Part shown: positions 24,638 through 31,844 of the stretch, in pieces
Layout of the letters: each line of letters opens with the position of its first letter
How positions within the stretch are numbered: position 1 is the first letter of the stretch
Origin: Pseudomonas sp. SDI
GTDB taxonomy: Bacteria > Pseudomonadota > Gammaproteobacteria > Pseudomonadales > Pseudomonadaceae
Assembly: GCF_003105155.1 (NCBI RefSeq)
Contig: NZ_QETK01000025.1
Coordinates: 1 to 64,000 of the forward strand
Reading direction: 5' to 3'
Length of the DNA: 64,000 bases
Notes under the pieces: model-generated
Database searches by the model: none
Told to the model about the DNA's origin: nothing
What the model saw: the letters and a program-made list of their open reading frames with translations, nothing else
Program-made: the position numbers and the translations under genes

Positions 24638-26116
24638 TTATTGATTACGGGAGGCCGGCGGCACTGCCGCGGTCTGCGGGTCGCTGTGCGGGTCGGCCTG
24701 GAAGCCACCGCCCAGCGCTTGCATCAGTTGGATCGACAGGTCGATCCGTTCGGCGTTCAGTTCGGCCAGCTGGCGCTGGGCTTGCAACAGCTGTTGCTCG
24801 ACGCTCAGCACATCGAGGTAGTTGCCGATACCGGCGCCATAGCGCTGCGCCACAGTGTCGTAGGACTGCTGGGCGATGTCGGTGGCGTGCTGTTTGGCAG
24901 CAACCTGCGCCCCCAGCGCATGCAACTGGTCGATGCTGTCGCTGACTTCGCCCAAGGCGCGCACCAGGCTCTTGTTGTACTGGGCCACGGCCAGGTCGTA
25001 GTCGGCGTCGCGGGCATCGAGGTCGGCACGCAGGCGGCCGCCATCGAAGATCGGCAGCGATACCGTCGGCGCCACATTGAAGAAGCGGCTTGGCGCGCCG
25101 AAGATCGCGTCGCCCAGCAAGGCCTGGGTGCCGGCGGCGATGCTCAGGTTCAGGTTGGGGTAGAACTGGGTCTTGCCGGCGTCGATCGATTTGCTCGCCG
25201 CCTCGACCCGCCAGCGCGCGGCCACCAGGTCCGGGCGGCGGCCCAGCAGTTCGGCGGGAAGCACCGAGGGCAGCGCCACGGCAGCGGGCGTGAGGACATT
25301 CGGCCGGCCGAGCTGCTCGCCACGGTCGGGGCCCTTGCCGAGCAACACGGCCAGCGCAACGCGGGCGCTGCGCAGTTGCTTCTGGGCATTGATCGCCTGC
25401 TCTTCGGCGCTGGCAGCCAGGCTTTCGGTCTGCTGGTACTGGTACTCGCTGTCGATCCCCGAAGCCAGGCGGCGCTGACCCAGCTCAAGCATCTGCCGGG
25501 TGCGTTTGAGGTCGTCCTGGGCCAGGTCGGCAACAATGTAGGCCTGACCCAGCTGGCTGTAGGCGCGGGCAACGTCGGCGGCCAGGGTCAGGCGCGCGGC
25601 CTGCTGGTCGACCTCGGCGGCGCGAGCCTGGCCGAGGGCGGCTTCCCAGGCGTCACGCTGGCCGCCCCAGAGGTCGAAGGTGTAGTTGAAGGTGGCCTCG
25701 ACCGTGCGCAAGGTGGAATAGGCACCGCCCTCCCCCCGTGGGTCCTGATCGCGGGCCAGGCGCGAGCGGCTGATCCCGGCGCTGGCGTCCAGGCTCGGCA
25801 TCCGTGCCGCATCGGCGGCATAGGCAGCGGCACTGGCTTGGTGCGCACGGGCGCTGGCGATCTGCATGTCCGGGCTGTCGCGCAGGGCCTCGGCGATCAG
25901 GCGGTCCAGTTGCGGGTCGCCGAGGTTGCGCCACCAGTCGCGACGCGGCCAGGCGGCCGCCGACAGGGTCACGCCCTTGAGCGTCTGCCCAGCCTTGAGC
26001 TCGGCAGCATCGAGGCGCAGGCCTTCCGGCAGCAGGCCGCGGTAGTTGGCACACCCGGCCAGGGTCAGCGCCAGCACGATCAGGCTGAAGCCGGTTCGCA
26101 GCGGGTTCAGGTTCAT
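24638..26116 (-). CDS. Outer-membrane efflux lipoprotein (NodT/OprM-like)
   Basis: This TolC-fold outer-membrane channel completes the tripartite efflux system. The 492-residue protein begins with a lipoprotein signal ending LALTLAGC (lipobox LAGC, about residue 19), then two outer-membrane-efflux repeats (about 60-260 and 275-470). LPAELLGRRPDLVAARWRVE and YPNLNLSIAAG are typical of the NodT branch. ATG 26116 is chosen because it begins the signal peptide; a much longer upstream frame lies antisense to nothing useful and overlaps marR. The start overlaps the marR stop by four bases. Confidence 0.94.
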   Translation of the reverse strand: MNLNPLRTGFSLIVLALTLAGCANYRGLLPEGLRLDAAELKAGQTLKGVTLSAAAWPRRDWWRNLGDPQLDRLIAEALRDSPDMQIASARAHQASAAAYAADAARMPSLDASAGISRSRLARDQDPRGEGGAYSTLRTVEATFNYTFDLWGGQRDAWEAALGQARAAEVDQQAARLTLAADVARAYSQLGQAYIVADLAQDDLKRTRQMLELGQRRLASGIDSEYQYQQTESLAASAEEQAINAQKQLRSARVALAVLLGKGPDRGEQLGRPNVLTPAAVALPSVLPAELLGRRPDLVAARWRVEAASKSIDAGKTQFYPNLNLSIAAGTQALLGDAIFGAPSRFFNVAPTVSLPIFDGGRLRADLDARDADYDLAVAQYNKSLVRALGEVSDSIDQLHALGAQVAAKQHATDIAQQSYDTVAQRYGAGIGNYLDVLSVEQQLLQAQRQLAELNAERIDLSIQLMQALGGGFQADPHSDPQTAAVPPASRNQ

Positions 26117-26586
26117 TTCGCACCTACGCGCAGCGCGGTCAGGCTGTCGCCCGCAGCCAGCAACACCTTGGTCAGGATCTGCTCCAGGGTGGCCAGCTCG
26201 CCCGGTTCGAGCACGCCGACCACTTCGTTCATCGCGGCGGCACCGATGTGCGGCAACTGGTCGGCGAGCTTCTGCCCTTCTTCGGTCAGCGCCAGGCGTA
26301 CCTGGCGGCGGTCGTCCGGGCAACGCTGACGGAGGATCAACTGTTTCTGCTCCAGGCGGTCGAGCATCCGCGTCATCGAACCACTGTCCAGCGCCAGGTA
26401 GCGGCACAGCTCGGCCGGAGTGTCGACGCCATACTGGGCGTTGATGATCAGCACCTTGAACTGCGCGGCGGTCACGCCGAACGCTTGCAGGTGCGTATCG
26501 AGAATGCGGTCTTTGACCAGTGCAGCACGCCCCAGGAGCATGCCGATGGTGCAGGTCTGGAAGTTTTCCGGGGTGAAATGCTGCAT
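26113..26586 (-). CDS. MarR-family regulator of the efflux operon
   Basis: This 157-residue winged-helix regulator resembles EmrR/MprA. The MarR domain spans about 30-130, with TPAELCRYLALDSGSMTRMLDRL as the recognition part written here in pieces (TPAELCRYLALDSG, SMTRMLDRLEQK) and CPDDRRQVRLALTEEG as the wing. It is the first gene of the operon and overlaps the channel gene by four bases. Such proteins repress their own operon and let go when a drug or phenolic ligand binds. Two palindromic sites overlap its promoter, supporting autoregulation. Confidence 0.93.
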   Translation of the reverse strand: MQHFTPENFQTCTIGMLLGRAALVKDRILDTHLQAFGVTAAQFKVLIINAQYGVDTPAELCRYLALDSGSMTRMLDRLEQKQLILRQRCPDDRRQVRLALTEEGQKLADQLPHIGAAAMNEVVGVLEPGELATLEQILTKVLLAAGDSLTALRVGAK

Positions 26587-26597
26587 GGCGGAGTTAC

Positions 26598-26648
26598 CTG
26601 CTTAGGCAGTGGTTTACAAAATGTTACTGCCTAAGCAGATAATGTCAA
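26598..26648 (-). promoter_or_regulatory. marR-efflux operon promoter with two nested operator palindromes
   Basis: On the minus strand TTGACA (26643-26648), 16 bases, then TAACAT (26621-26626) form a good promoter. CTGC-TTAG-GCAG (inside the spacer) and CTGC-CTAA-GCAG (just after the start point) are each palindromic, and together they form 13-base inverted arms at 26598-26610 and 26626-26638. This is a classic repressor layout: one site between -35 and -10, one on the initial transcribed region. The adjacent MarR protein is the likely binder. Confidence 0.7.
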
Positions 26649-26695
26649 ACAATTAATTAGCTTGCTTTCTATTAAGGTGATGGACGGGTCGCGCT

Positions 26696-28147
26696 TCAGG
26701 CATTGCCATGCACCGTGCGCCGAGCGGCCGCCGGGCGATGCAGAAACACCGCATCGAGCACGCTCTCGGCAGCCTTGCCGGGCTCGCCCCAATGCGCCGA
26801 ACAATGCACGTAGCGGCTGTAGAGCAACTGCTGCTCGGCCGGGTCGAGGTCGAGCGTCGTGGCCTGGCCGAGCGCGAAGGCCTGAAGTTTTGCCGCAATG
26901 CCGTGTAGTTCGGCGGGCAATGCCAGTGCCTCGATGCCGTCGACGGCGGCGAACGGCACCTCGAAGCGCAGCGCCCAGGCGTGCATGATGCGCAGGTATA
27001 CCCGCGATAACGCCCCTGCGACCGTGCGCGTGCTCTGCACGGCGGCGAACACGCGCTTTCTCGGCTGAATGTCTTCCAGTCGATTGAACGGCAACGGCTC
27101 GCTCCAGTAACACAGTTGCGGCACCAGCCCGCGGGCGCGCCAGGCGGCGCCCTGGTGTTCGAGCAACTGCTGCACGCGCTGACTGGCCGGGGCTTGCGAA
27201 TCGTCCAGCAACAGGCTGACCTGGCAACTGTCGGGCCGACTGAGCAGGACCCGCTCGTGCACCTGTGGCCCATAACCGCCGCCGAGGTCGGCGTGCGCGC
27301 CGGGCAGCAGGATGTCGTCATCGGTGCCAGTCAGGGCAAAGTTTTCCCGCAGCTCGTCGGCGGCCACCAGCTGAATCACCTGTCGCGCCGCGCCGCTGGC
27401 CAGGGCCAGTTGCAGGCCGCCGTAGCGATCATTGCCGGCGCTGAAATTGCCCACCAGCGGCGCGACGATGGCCACCACGGTGTCGAACAGGCCGATGAAA
27501 TTCAACTGCACATCGATGCCGCAGCGCCAGCCGAAGTGTGCCGCCAGGTCCGGCGAGCCGCTCGGCAGCCGACGCGCCAACAGGCTGTCGGCGCCCTTGC
27601 GCAGGTCGTTGGCGAAATGCCGGGCCTCGGCGGCGCCCCGACTGAAGCCGAACAGGTCGAAGACCATCCGCGCCACACGCAGCTCAGGATTGTTGCGGCG
27701 CAACTGGGCAAGCTTGCCCAGCACCGCCGCAGGTGTCTGCTCGATCCGCGCCATCACCCCGGTGCGCCAGCGGCCGGTGCCCTGGGCGTAGCGCGAGTCG
27801 AGCGCGCCAGCCGTGGTGCCGACGCCTTCGATATACACCGCCAGCGCCGCCTCGGTCTGCCCCGGCGCCAACACCTCCGCAGCCTGGTCGCGGTACAGCG
27901 CATACAGGTGGGCAATGTTCGACAGTTCGTTGCCGTAGCTGTCGCTCGGCAGCACCCCGCCTTCGGCAAAACCCTGCGCCCGGCACGCGACCTGGGCAGC
28001 AGCGGCCAGTTCCGCGCCCGCCGCCCAGGCCCGACACGCGGCGGCCTGCAGGCTGTTGTCGCGGTTGTTGCCGGTGCCATCGAAAAAGATCCCGATCCGC
28101 AGGGTGATCGCCCGCCCCTGCTGCGGATTGCTTGCATTCGTGCTCAT
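26696..28147 (-). CDS. DUF2235 protein, phospholipase-like (T6SS Tle-type fold)
   Basis: This 483-residue member of the DUF2235 alpha/beta-hydrolase family includes type VI secretion phospholipase effectors. Visible are RIGIFFDGTGNNRDN near the N-terminus (about residue 20), the nucleophile elbow FGFSRGAAEARHFAN (GxSxG-like GFSRG, about 185), a FDTVVAI strand and HADLGGGYG, all characteristic of the family. No signal peptide or membrane segment is seen. No VgrG, PAAR, chaperone or immunity gene is adjacent, so it is an orphan; effector status is inferred. ATG 28147 is chosen because AGAGGTAGG precedes it; that ribosome-binding site lies in a hairpin. Confidence 0.82.
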   Translation of the reverse strand: MSTNASNPQQGRAITLRIGIFFDGTGNNRDNSLQAAACRAWAAGAELAAAAQVACRAQGFAEGGVLPSDSYGNELSNIAHLYALYRDQAAEVLAPGQTEAALAVYIEGVGTTAGALDSRYAQGTGRWRTGVMARIEQTPAAVLGKLAQLRRNNPELRVARMVFDLFGFSRGAAEARHFANDLRKGADSLLARRLPSGSPDLAAHFGWRCGIDVQLNFIGLFDTVVAIVAPLVGNFSAGNDRYGGLQLALASGAARQVIQLVAADELRENFALTGTDDDILLPGAHADLGGGYGPQVHERVLLSRPDSCQVSLLLDDSQAPASQRVQQLLEHQGAAWRARGLVPQLCYWSEPLPFNRLEDIQPRKRVFAAVQSTRTVAGALSRVYLRIMHAWALRFEVPFAAVDGIEALALPAELHGIAAKLQAFALGQATTLDLDPAEQQLLYSRYVHCSAHWGEPGKAAESVLDAVFLHRPAAARRTVHGNA

Positions 28148-28151
28148 GCGC

Positions 28152-28176
28152 CTACCTCTCGATTGAAGAGAGGTAG
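28152..28176 (-). promoter_or_regulatory. Hairpin covering the ribosome-binding site of the DUF2235 gene
   Basis: CTACCTCTC-(7-base loop)-GAGAGGTAG forms a perfect 9-bp stem. Its 3' arm, read on the minus strand, contains the Shine-Dalgarno (GAGAGG) four bases before the ATG context GCGCATG. In the mRNA this would hide the ribosome-binding site, so translation should depend on melting or on a factor. It could be a thermosensor, an RNA-binding-protein target or an anti-lysis safety. Confidence 0.6.
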
Positions 28177-28376
28177 TTAAGGGAGCCCGGCCACGCGCCC
28201 ATAAGCAGACATGTCGCCAGCGCGCGCAAGGTTTTTCAGCAGCAGGTCGCGGCAATTTCGCCAAGAAATTTACACCGCGCCGTTAGTCGGCAGAGGCCCG
28301 GATGGATTAAAGTATCAGCCCCTGCCCGGCGGCTTTTTTGCAGTACCGTCGGGCGCCATTCCAGGAACCGTCGACG

Positions 28377-29336
28377 ATGGAACATCGTGAAGCGCTGATC
28401 GCGCTGCGCACCTTTCTTTCAACCCAGATCCTTGGCCAGGAAAAACTGGTCGAGCGCTTGCTGATCGTACTCCTGGCCGACGGCCACATGCTGGTAGAAG
28501 GCGCGCCGGGCCTGGCCAAGACCAAGGCGATCAAGGAACTGGCCGAAGGTGTCGAAGCACAGTTCCACCGTATCCAGTTCACCCCCGACCTGCTCCCGGC
28601 CGATATCACCGGCACCGAGATCTACCGCCCGGAAACCGGCAGCTTCGTGTTCCAGCAAGGGCCGATCTTCCACAACCTGGTGCTGGCCGACGAAATCAAC
28701 CGTGCGCCGGCCAAGGTTCAGTCGGCGCTGCTCGAAGCCATGGCCGAGCGCCAGGTCAGCGTCGGCCGCAGCACCTACGAGCTGTCGCCGTTGTTCCTGG
28801 TCATGGCCACGCAGAACCCGATCGAACAGGAAGGCACCTACCCGCTGCCCGAAGCGCAGCTCGACCGCTTCCTGATGCACGTGAAAATCGGCTTCCCGGA
28901 CGCCGCCGTCGAGCGACGCATCCTGCAGCAGGCCCGGGGCGAAGCGCTCAACGGCGAAACCAAGCCGGAACGCCGGGTCAGTCAGCAGGCCATCTTTGCT
29001 GCGCGCAAGGAGATCCTTGGCCTGTACATGGCCGACGCGGTGGAGGAATACCTGGTGCAACTGGTCATGGCCACGCGCAACGGCAGCAAGTACGATGCCG
29101 AGCTCGGCGACTGGATCGCCTACGGCGCCAGCCCGCGCGGCTCGATTGCCCTCGACCGCTGCGCGCGGGCCCACGCCTGGCTGGCCGGGCGCGACTTCGT
29201 CAGCCCGGAAGACATCCAGGCGGTGCTGTTCGACGTACTGCGTCACCGCATCATCCTTTCGTTCGAGGCCGAAGCGGCCGGTATCGACCAGGACCGGGTG
29301 ATCCAGCGCATCCTCGACGTCGTTGCCGTGGCCTGA
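28377..29336 (+). CDS. moxR: MoxR-type AAA+ ATPase
   Basis: This 319-residue AAA+ chaperone-like ATPase of the MoxR class is thought to mature or insert metal cofactors into partners together with von Willebrand factor A proteins. It has Walker A GAPGLAKTKAIK (the MoxR variant), Walker B LVLADEINRAPAKVQSALLEAM and sensor residues in ATQNPIEQEGTYPLPEAQLD. ATG 28377 is chosen for its AGGA upstream; a longer in-frame upstream start has no such site. It begins the operon moxR-DUF58-DUF4381-BatA-BatB-BatD, each gene overlapping or touching the next. Confidence 0.94.
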   Translation: MEHREALIALRTFLSTQILGQEKLVERLLIVLLADGHMLVEGAPGLAKTKAIKELAEGVEAQFHRIQFTPDLLPADITGTEIYRPETGSFVFQQGPIFHNLVLADEINRAPAKVQSALLEAMAERQVSVGRSTYELSPLFLVMATQNPIEQEGTYPLPEAQLDRFLMHVKIGFPDAAVERRILQQARGEALNGETKPERRVSQQAIFAARKEILGLYMADAVEEYLVQLVMATRNGSKYDAELGDWIAYGASPRGSIALDRCARAHAWLAGRDFVSPEDIQAVLFDVLRHRIILSFEAEAAGIDQDRVIQRILDVVAVA

Positions 29337-29339
29337 TCG

Positions 29340-30284
29340 ATGCCCGAACACCTGTTGGCCGCCCCCGGCATCCGCATCAGCCTCGCCGAGCTGATCGAGA
29401 TGCGTCATCGCGTGCGCGAAGTGCAGCTGTTTTCTGCCCCCGGCCAGCGCAGCCCGCTGGTCGGCCTGCACCATTCGCGGCTGCGTGGCCGTGGCGTCGA
29501 CTTCGACCAGGTGCGCGTCTACCAGGCCGGCGACGATGTGCGCAACATCGACTGGCGGGTCACCGCACGCACCCAGGAGCCGCACACCAAGCTGTTCCAT
29601 GAAGAGCGCGAGCGGCCGATCTTCATCCTCGTCGAGCAGAGCCGACGGCTGTTCTTCGGCTCCGGGCTGATGTTCAAATCGGTGCTCGCCGCCCAGGCGG
29701 CAGCATTGATCGGCTGGGCCGCGCTCGGCCACAACGACCGCATCGGCGGGCTGGTCTTCGGCGACAACGAACACCACGAAATCAAACCCCGGCGCAGCAA
29801 GCAGAGCCTGCTGCAACTGCTCAATCGCCTGGCGCGGGTCAACCAGTCGCTGCACACCGAGGCCCAGCCGCAGGGCGACAACCTCGGCATGGCCCTGCGC
29901 CGTGCACGCGAGGTGCTGCGCCCAGGCAGCCTGGCCATCGTGATCTGCGACGAGCGGGCGCTGAACCCCAGCGTCGAACAGCAACTGGGCCTGCTCTCGC
30001 GGCATTGCGACCTGCTGTTGCTGCCGCTGTCCGACCCGCTCGACCATGCCCTGCCCGCCGCCGGCCTGCTGCGCTTCGCCCAGCGCGGCGCACAGCTGGA
30101 ACTCGACACCCTCGATGCGAGCCTGCGCCAGAGCTACCGCGCGCAAGCCGAGGCACGCCTCGAACGCTGGGAACTGCTGGCGCAAAAACTGCGCGTGGTG
30201 CTGATGCCGCTGAGCACCCAGAGCGAAATGACCGAACAGCTGCGTGAGTACCTCGACCCGCAACGCGCGGGGAAACGCCGATGA
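29340..30284 (+). CDS. DUF58 protein (MoxR-associated)
   Basis: This 314-residue DUF58-domain protein is a VWA-like fold regularly encoded beside MoxR ATPases. GRGVDFDQVRVYQAGDDVRNIDWRVTAR is written here as two parts: GRGVDFDQVRVYQAGDD and NIDWRVTARTQEPHTKLF, the family signature at about 50-90. No membrane segment is visible. It starts three bases after moxR and overlaps the next ORF by four bases (ATGA). It probably works with the VWA proteins downstream as a substrate-selecting partner of MoxR, by analogy to other systems. Confidence 0.9.
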   Translation: MPEHLLAAPGIRISLAELIEMRHRVREVQLFSAPGQRSPLVGLHHSRLRGRGVDFDQVRVYQAGDDVRNIDWRVTARTQEPHTKLFHEERERPIFILVEQSRRLFFGSGLMFKSVLAAQAAALIGWAALGHNDRIGGLVFGDNEHHEIKPRRSKQSLLQLLNRLARVNQSLHTEAQPQGDNLGMALRRAREVLRPGSLAIVICDERALNPSVEQQLGLLSRHCDLLLLPLSDPLDHALPAAGLLRFAQRGAQLELDTLDASLRQSYRAQAEARLERWELLAQKLRVVLMPLSTQSEMTEQLREYLDPQRAGKRR

Positions 30285-30775
30285 GCCCGCTGGAACAGCT
30301 GCAACCATTGATCGCCCCGGCGCCGGTCGGGCTGTGGCCGCCCGCACCGGGCTGGTGGCTGCTGCTGGCGTTGCTGCCGCTGCTCGGCTGGGGCGCCTGG
30401 CGCCTGCGCCACTGGCGACCGCGGCAGGCGCCGCTGCCGCGCGCCGAACAACCGCTGGAGCCGATCCGCATCGAAGCCCTGGCCGAACTGGCGCGCCTGC
30501 CCAAGCCCTACGACGGCGCCCCGGCCGGTGCCTGGCTGCAGCAGATCAACGCGCTGCTCAAGCGCCTGTGCCGCAACCATTACCCGGATAGCCAGAGCCA
30601 CACCCTCAATGGCCGCCAATGGCTGGCCTTCCTCGATAACCGCTGCCCGGCCGCCGGGCTGACGCGCTGGATGGTGCTGGTAGAAGGCGCCTACAAGCCC
30701 GAGTGCCGGCTCGACGACAAGGCCATCGCCGGACTCAACCAGGCGGTCGACACCTGGATTCGCAAACATGTTTGA
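30281..30775 (+). CDS. DUF4381 membrane protein
   Basis: This small membrane protein (164 residues) has one strong transmembrane helix near the N-terminus (PGWWLLLALLPLLGWGAWRL, about 22-41) and a cytoplasmic helical remainder containing LNGRQWLAFLD. DUF4381 proteins are recurrent parts of MoxR-VWA operons and probably anchor or scaffold the complex. It overlaps DUF58 by four bases and BatA by eight bases. Function is inferred from its operon only. Confidence 0.85.
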   Translation: MSPLEQLQPLIAPAPVGLWPPAPGWWLLLALLPLLGWGAWRLRHWRPRQAPLPRAEQPLEPIRIEALAELARLPKPYDGAPAGAWLQQINALLKRLCRNHYPDSQSHTLNGRQWLAFLDNRCPAAGLTRWMVLVEGAYKPECRLDDKAIAGLNQAVDTWIRKHV

Positions 30776-31844
30776 ACTGGCCTGGCCGTGGGTCTTTGCC
30801 CTGTTGCCGCTGCCGTGGCTGGCGCGCCTGCTGCTGCCGCCAGCCGACAGCGGCGAGCCGGTACTCAAGGTGAGCTTCCTCGACGAACTCGAAGGCCTGG
30901 CCGGGCGCCGCGCCCGTCTCAACCTGCCGACCTGGCGCCAGCAGGCGCCGTTCGTGCTGGTCTGGGTGCTGCTGCTGTGCGCCGCCGCGCGTCCGCAATG
31001 GCTCGGCGAGCCGCTGCCGGTGGCCGCCAGCGGGCGCGACCTGCTGGTGGCGGTGGACGTGTCCGGCTCGATGGACTTCCCCGACATGAGCTGGCAGGGC
31101 GAAGAGGTCAGCCGCCTGAGCCTGGTCAAGGCGCTGCTCGGCGACTTTTTGCAGGCGCGTGAAGGCGACCGCGTCGGCCTGATCCTGTTTGGCAGCCAGG
31201 CCTTCCTGCAAGCCCCGCTGACCTTCGACCGACGCACCGTGCGCACGTTCCTCGACGAAGCGCAGATCGGCATCGCCGGCAAGAACACCGCCATCGGCGA
31301 CGCCATCGGCCTGGCGGTAAAACGCCTGCGCATGCGCCCGGCGCAAAGCCGCGTGCTGATCCTGGTCACCGACGGCGCCAACAACGGCGGGCAGATCCAC
31401 CCGCTGACCGCGGCGCGCCTGGCGGCCCAGGAGAACATCCGTATCTACACCATCGGCATCGGTGCCGACCCGGACCAGAACGGCAGCGCCGGCCTGCTCG
31501 GGTTGAACCCGAGCCTGGACCTCGACGAAGCCTCACTCAAGGAAATCGCCGAGCTGACCCATGGCGAGTATTTCCGCGCCCACGACGGCAACGAGCTGAG
31601 CGCCATCGGCGCTACCCTCGACCGCCTCGAACCGGTCGAGCAGCAACCCACCCAGGCGCGCACCGCGCAAGCGCTGTATGCCTGGCCGCTGGCCCTGGCG
31701 CTGCTGTTCAGCGTACTGCTGGTGGTGCGCGAGCGCTGGCCGGACAACCTGCTACAACGTCTGCTCAGGCGGCCGCACTTCCTCCAGCCTCACCCGGAAT
31801 GGCGCGAGCGGCTCAAGCGCCTGCGCCTGCGGAGACGCCGATGA
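30768..31844 (+). CDS. VWA-domain membrane protein (BatA-like)
   Basis: This 358-residue protein has an N-terminal membrane helix pair (about 5-25 and 60-78), a von Willebrand factor A domain (about 90-285) and a C-terminal transmembrane helix (about 300-320). The metal-ion-dependent adhesion site is complete: VAVDVSGSMD (DxSxS), threonine in QAPLTFDRRTV and LVTDGANNGG (TDG). It is the BatA-type partner of the MoxR system, probably a periplasmic or membrane scaffold. It overlaps DUF4381 by eight bases and the next gene by four (ATGA). Confidence 0.92.
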   Translation: MFELAWPWVFALLPLPWLARLLLPPADSGEPVLKVSFLDELEGLAGRRARLNLPTWRQQAPFVLVWVLLLCAAARPQWLGEPLPVAASGRDLLVAVDVSGSMDFPDMSWQGEEVSRLSLVKALLGDFLQAREGDRVGLILFGSQAFLQAPLTFDRRTVRTFLDEAQIGIAGKNTAIGDAIGLAVKRLRMRPAQSRVLILVTDGANNGGQIHPLTAARLAAQENIRIYTIGIGADPDQNGSAGLLGLNPSLDLDEASLKEIAELTHGEYFRAHDGNELSAIGATLDRLEPVEQQPTQARTAQALYAWPLALALLFSVLLVVRERWPDNLLQRLLRRPHFLQPHPEWRERLKRLRLRRRR

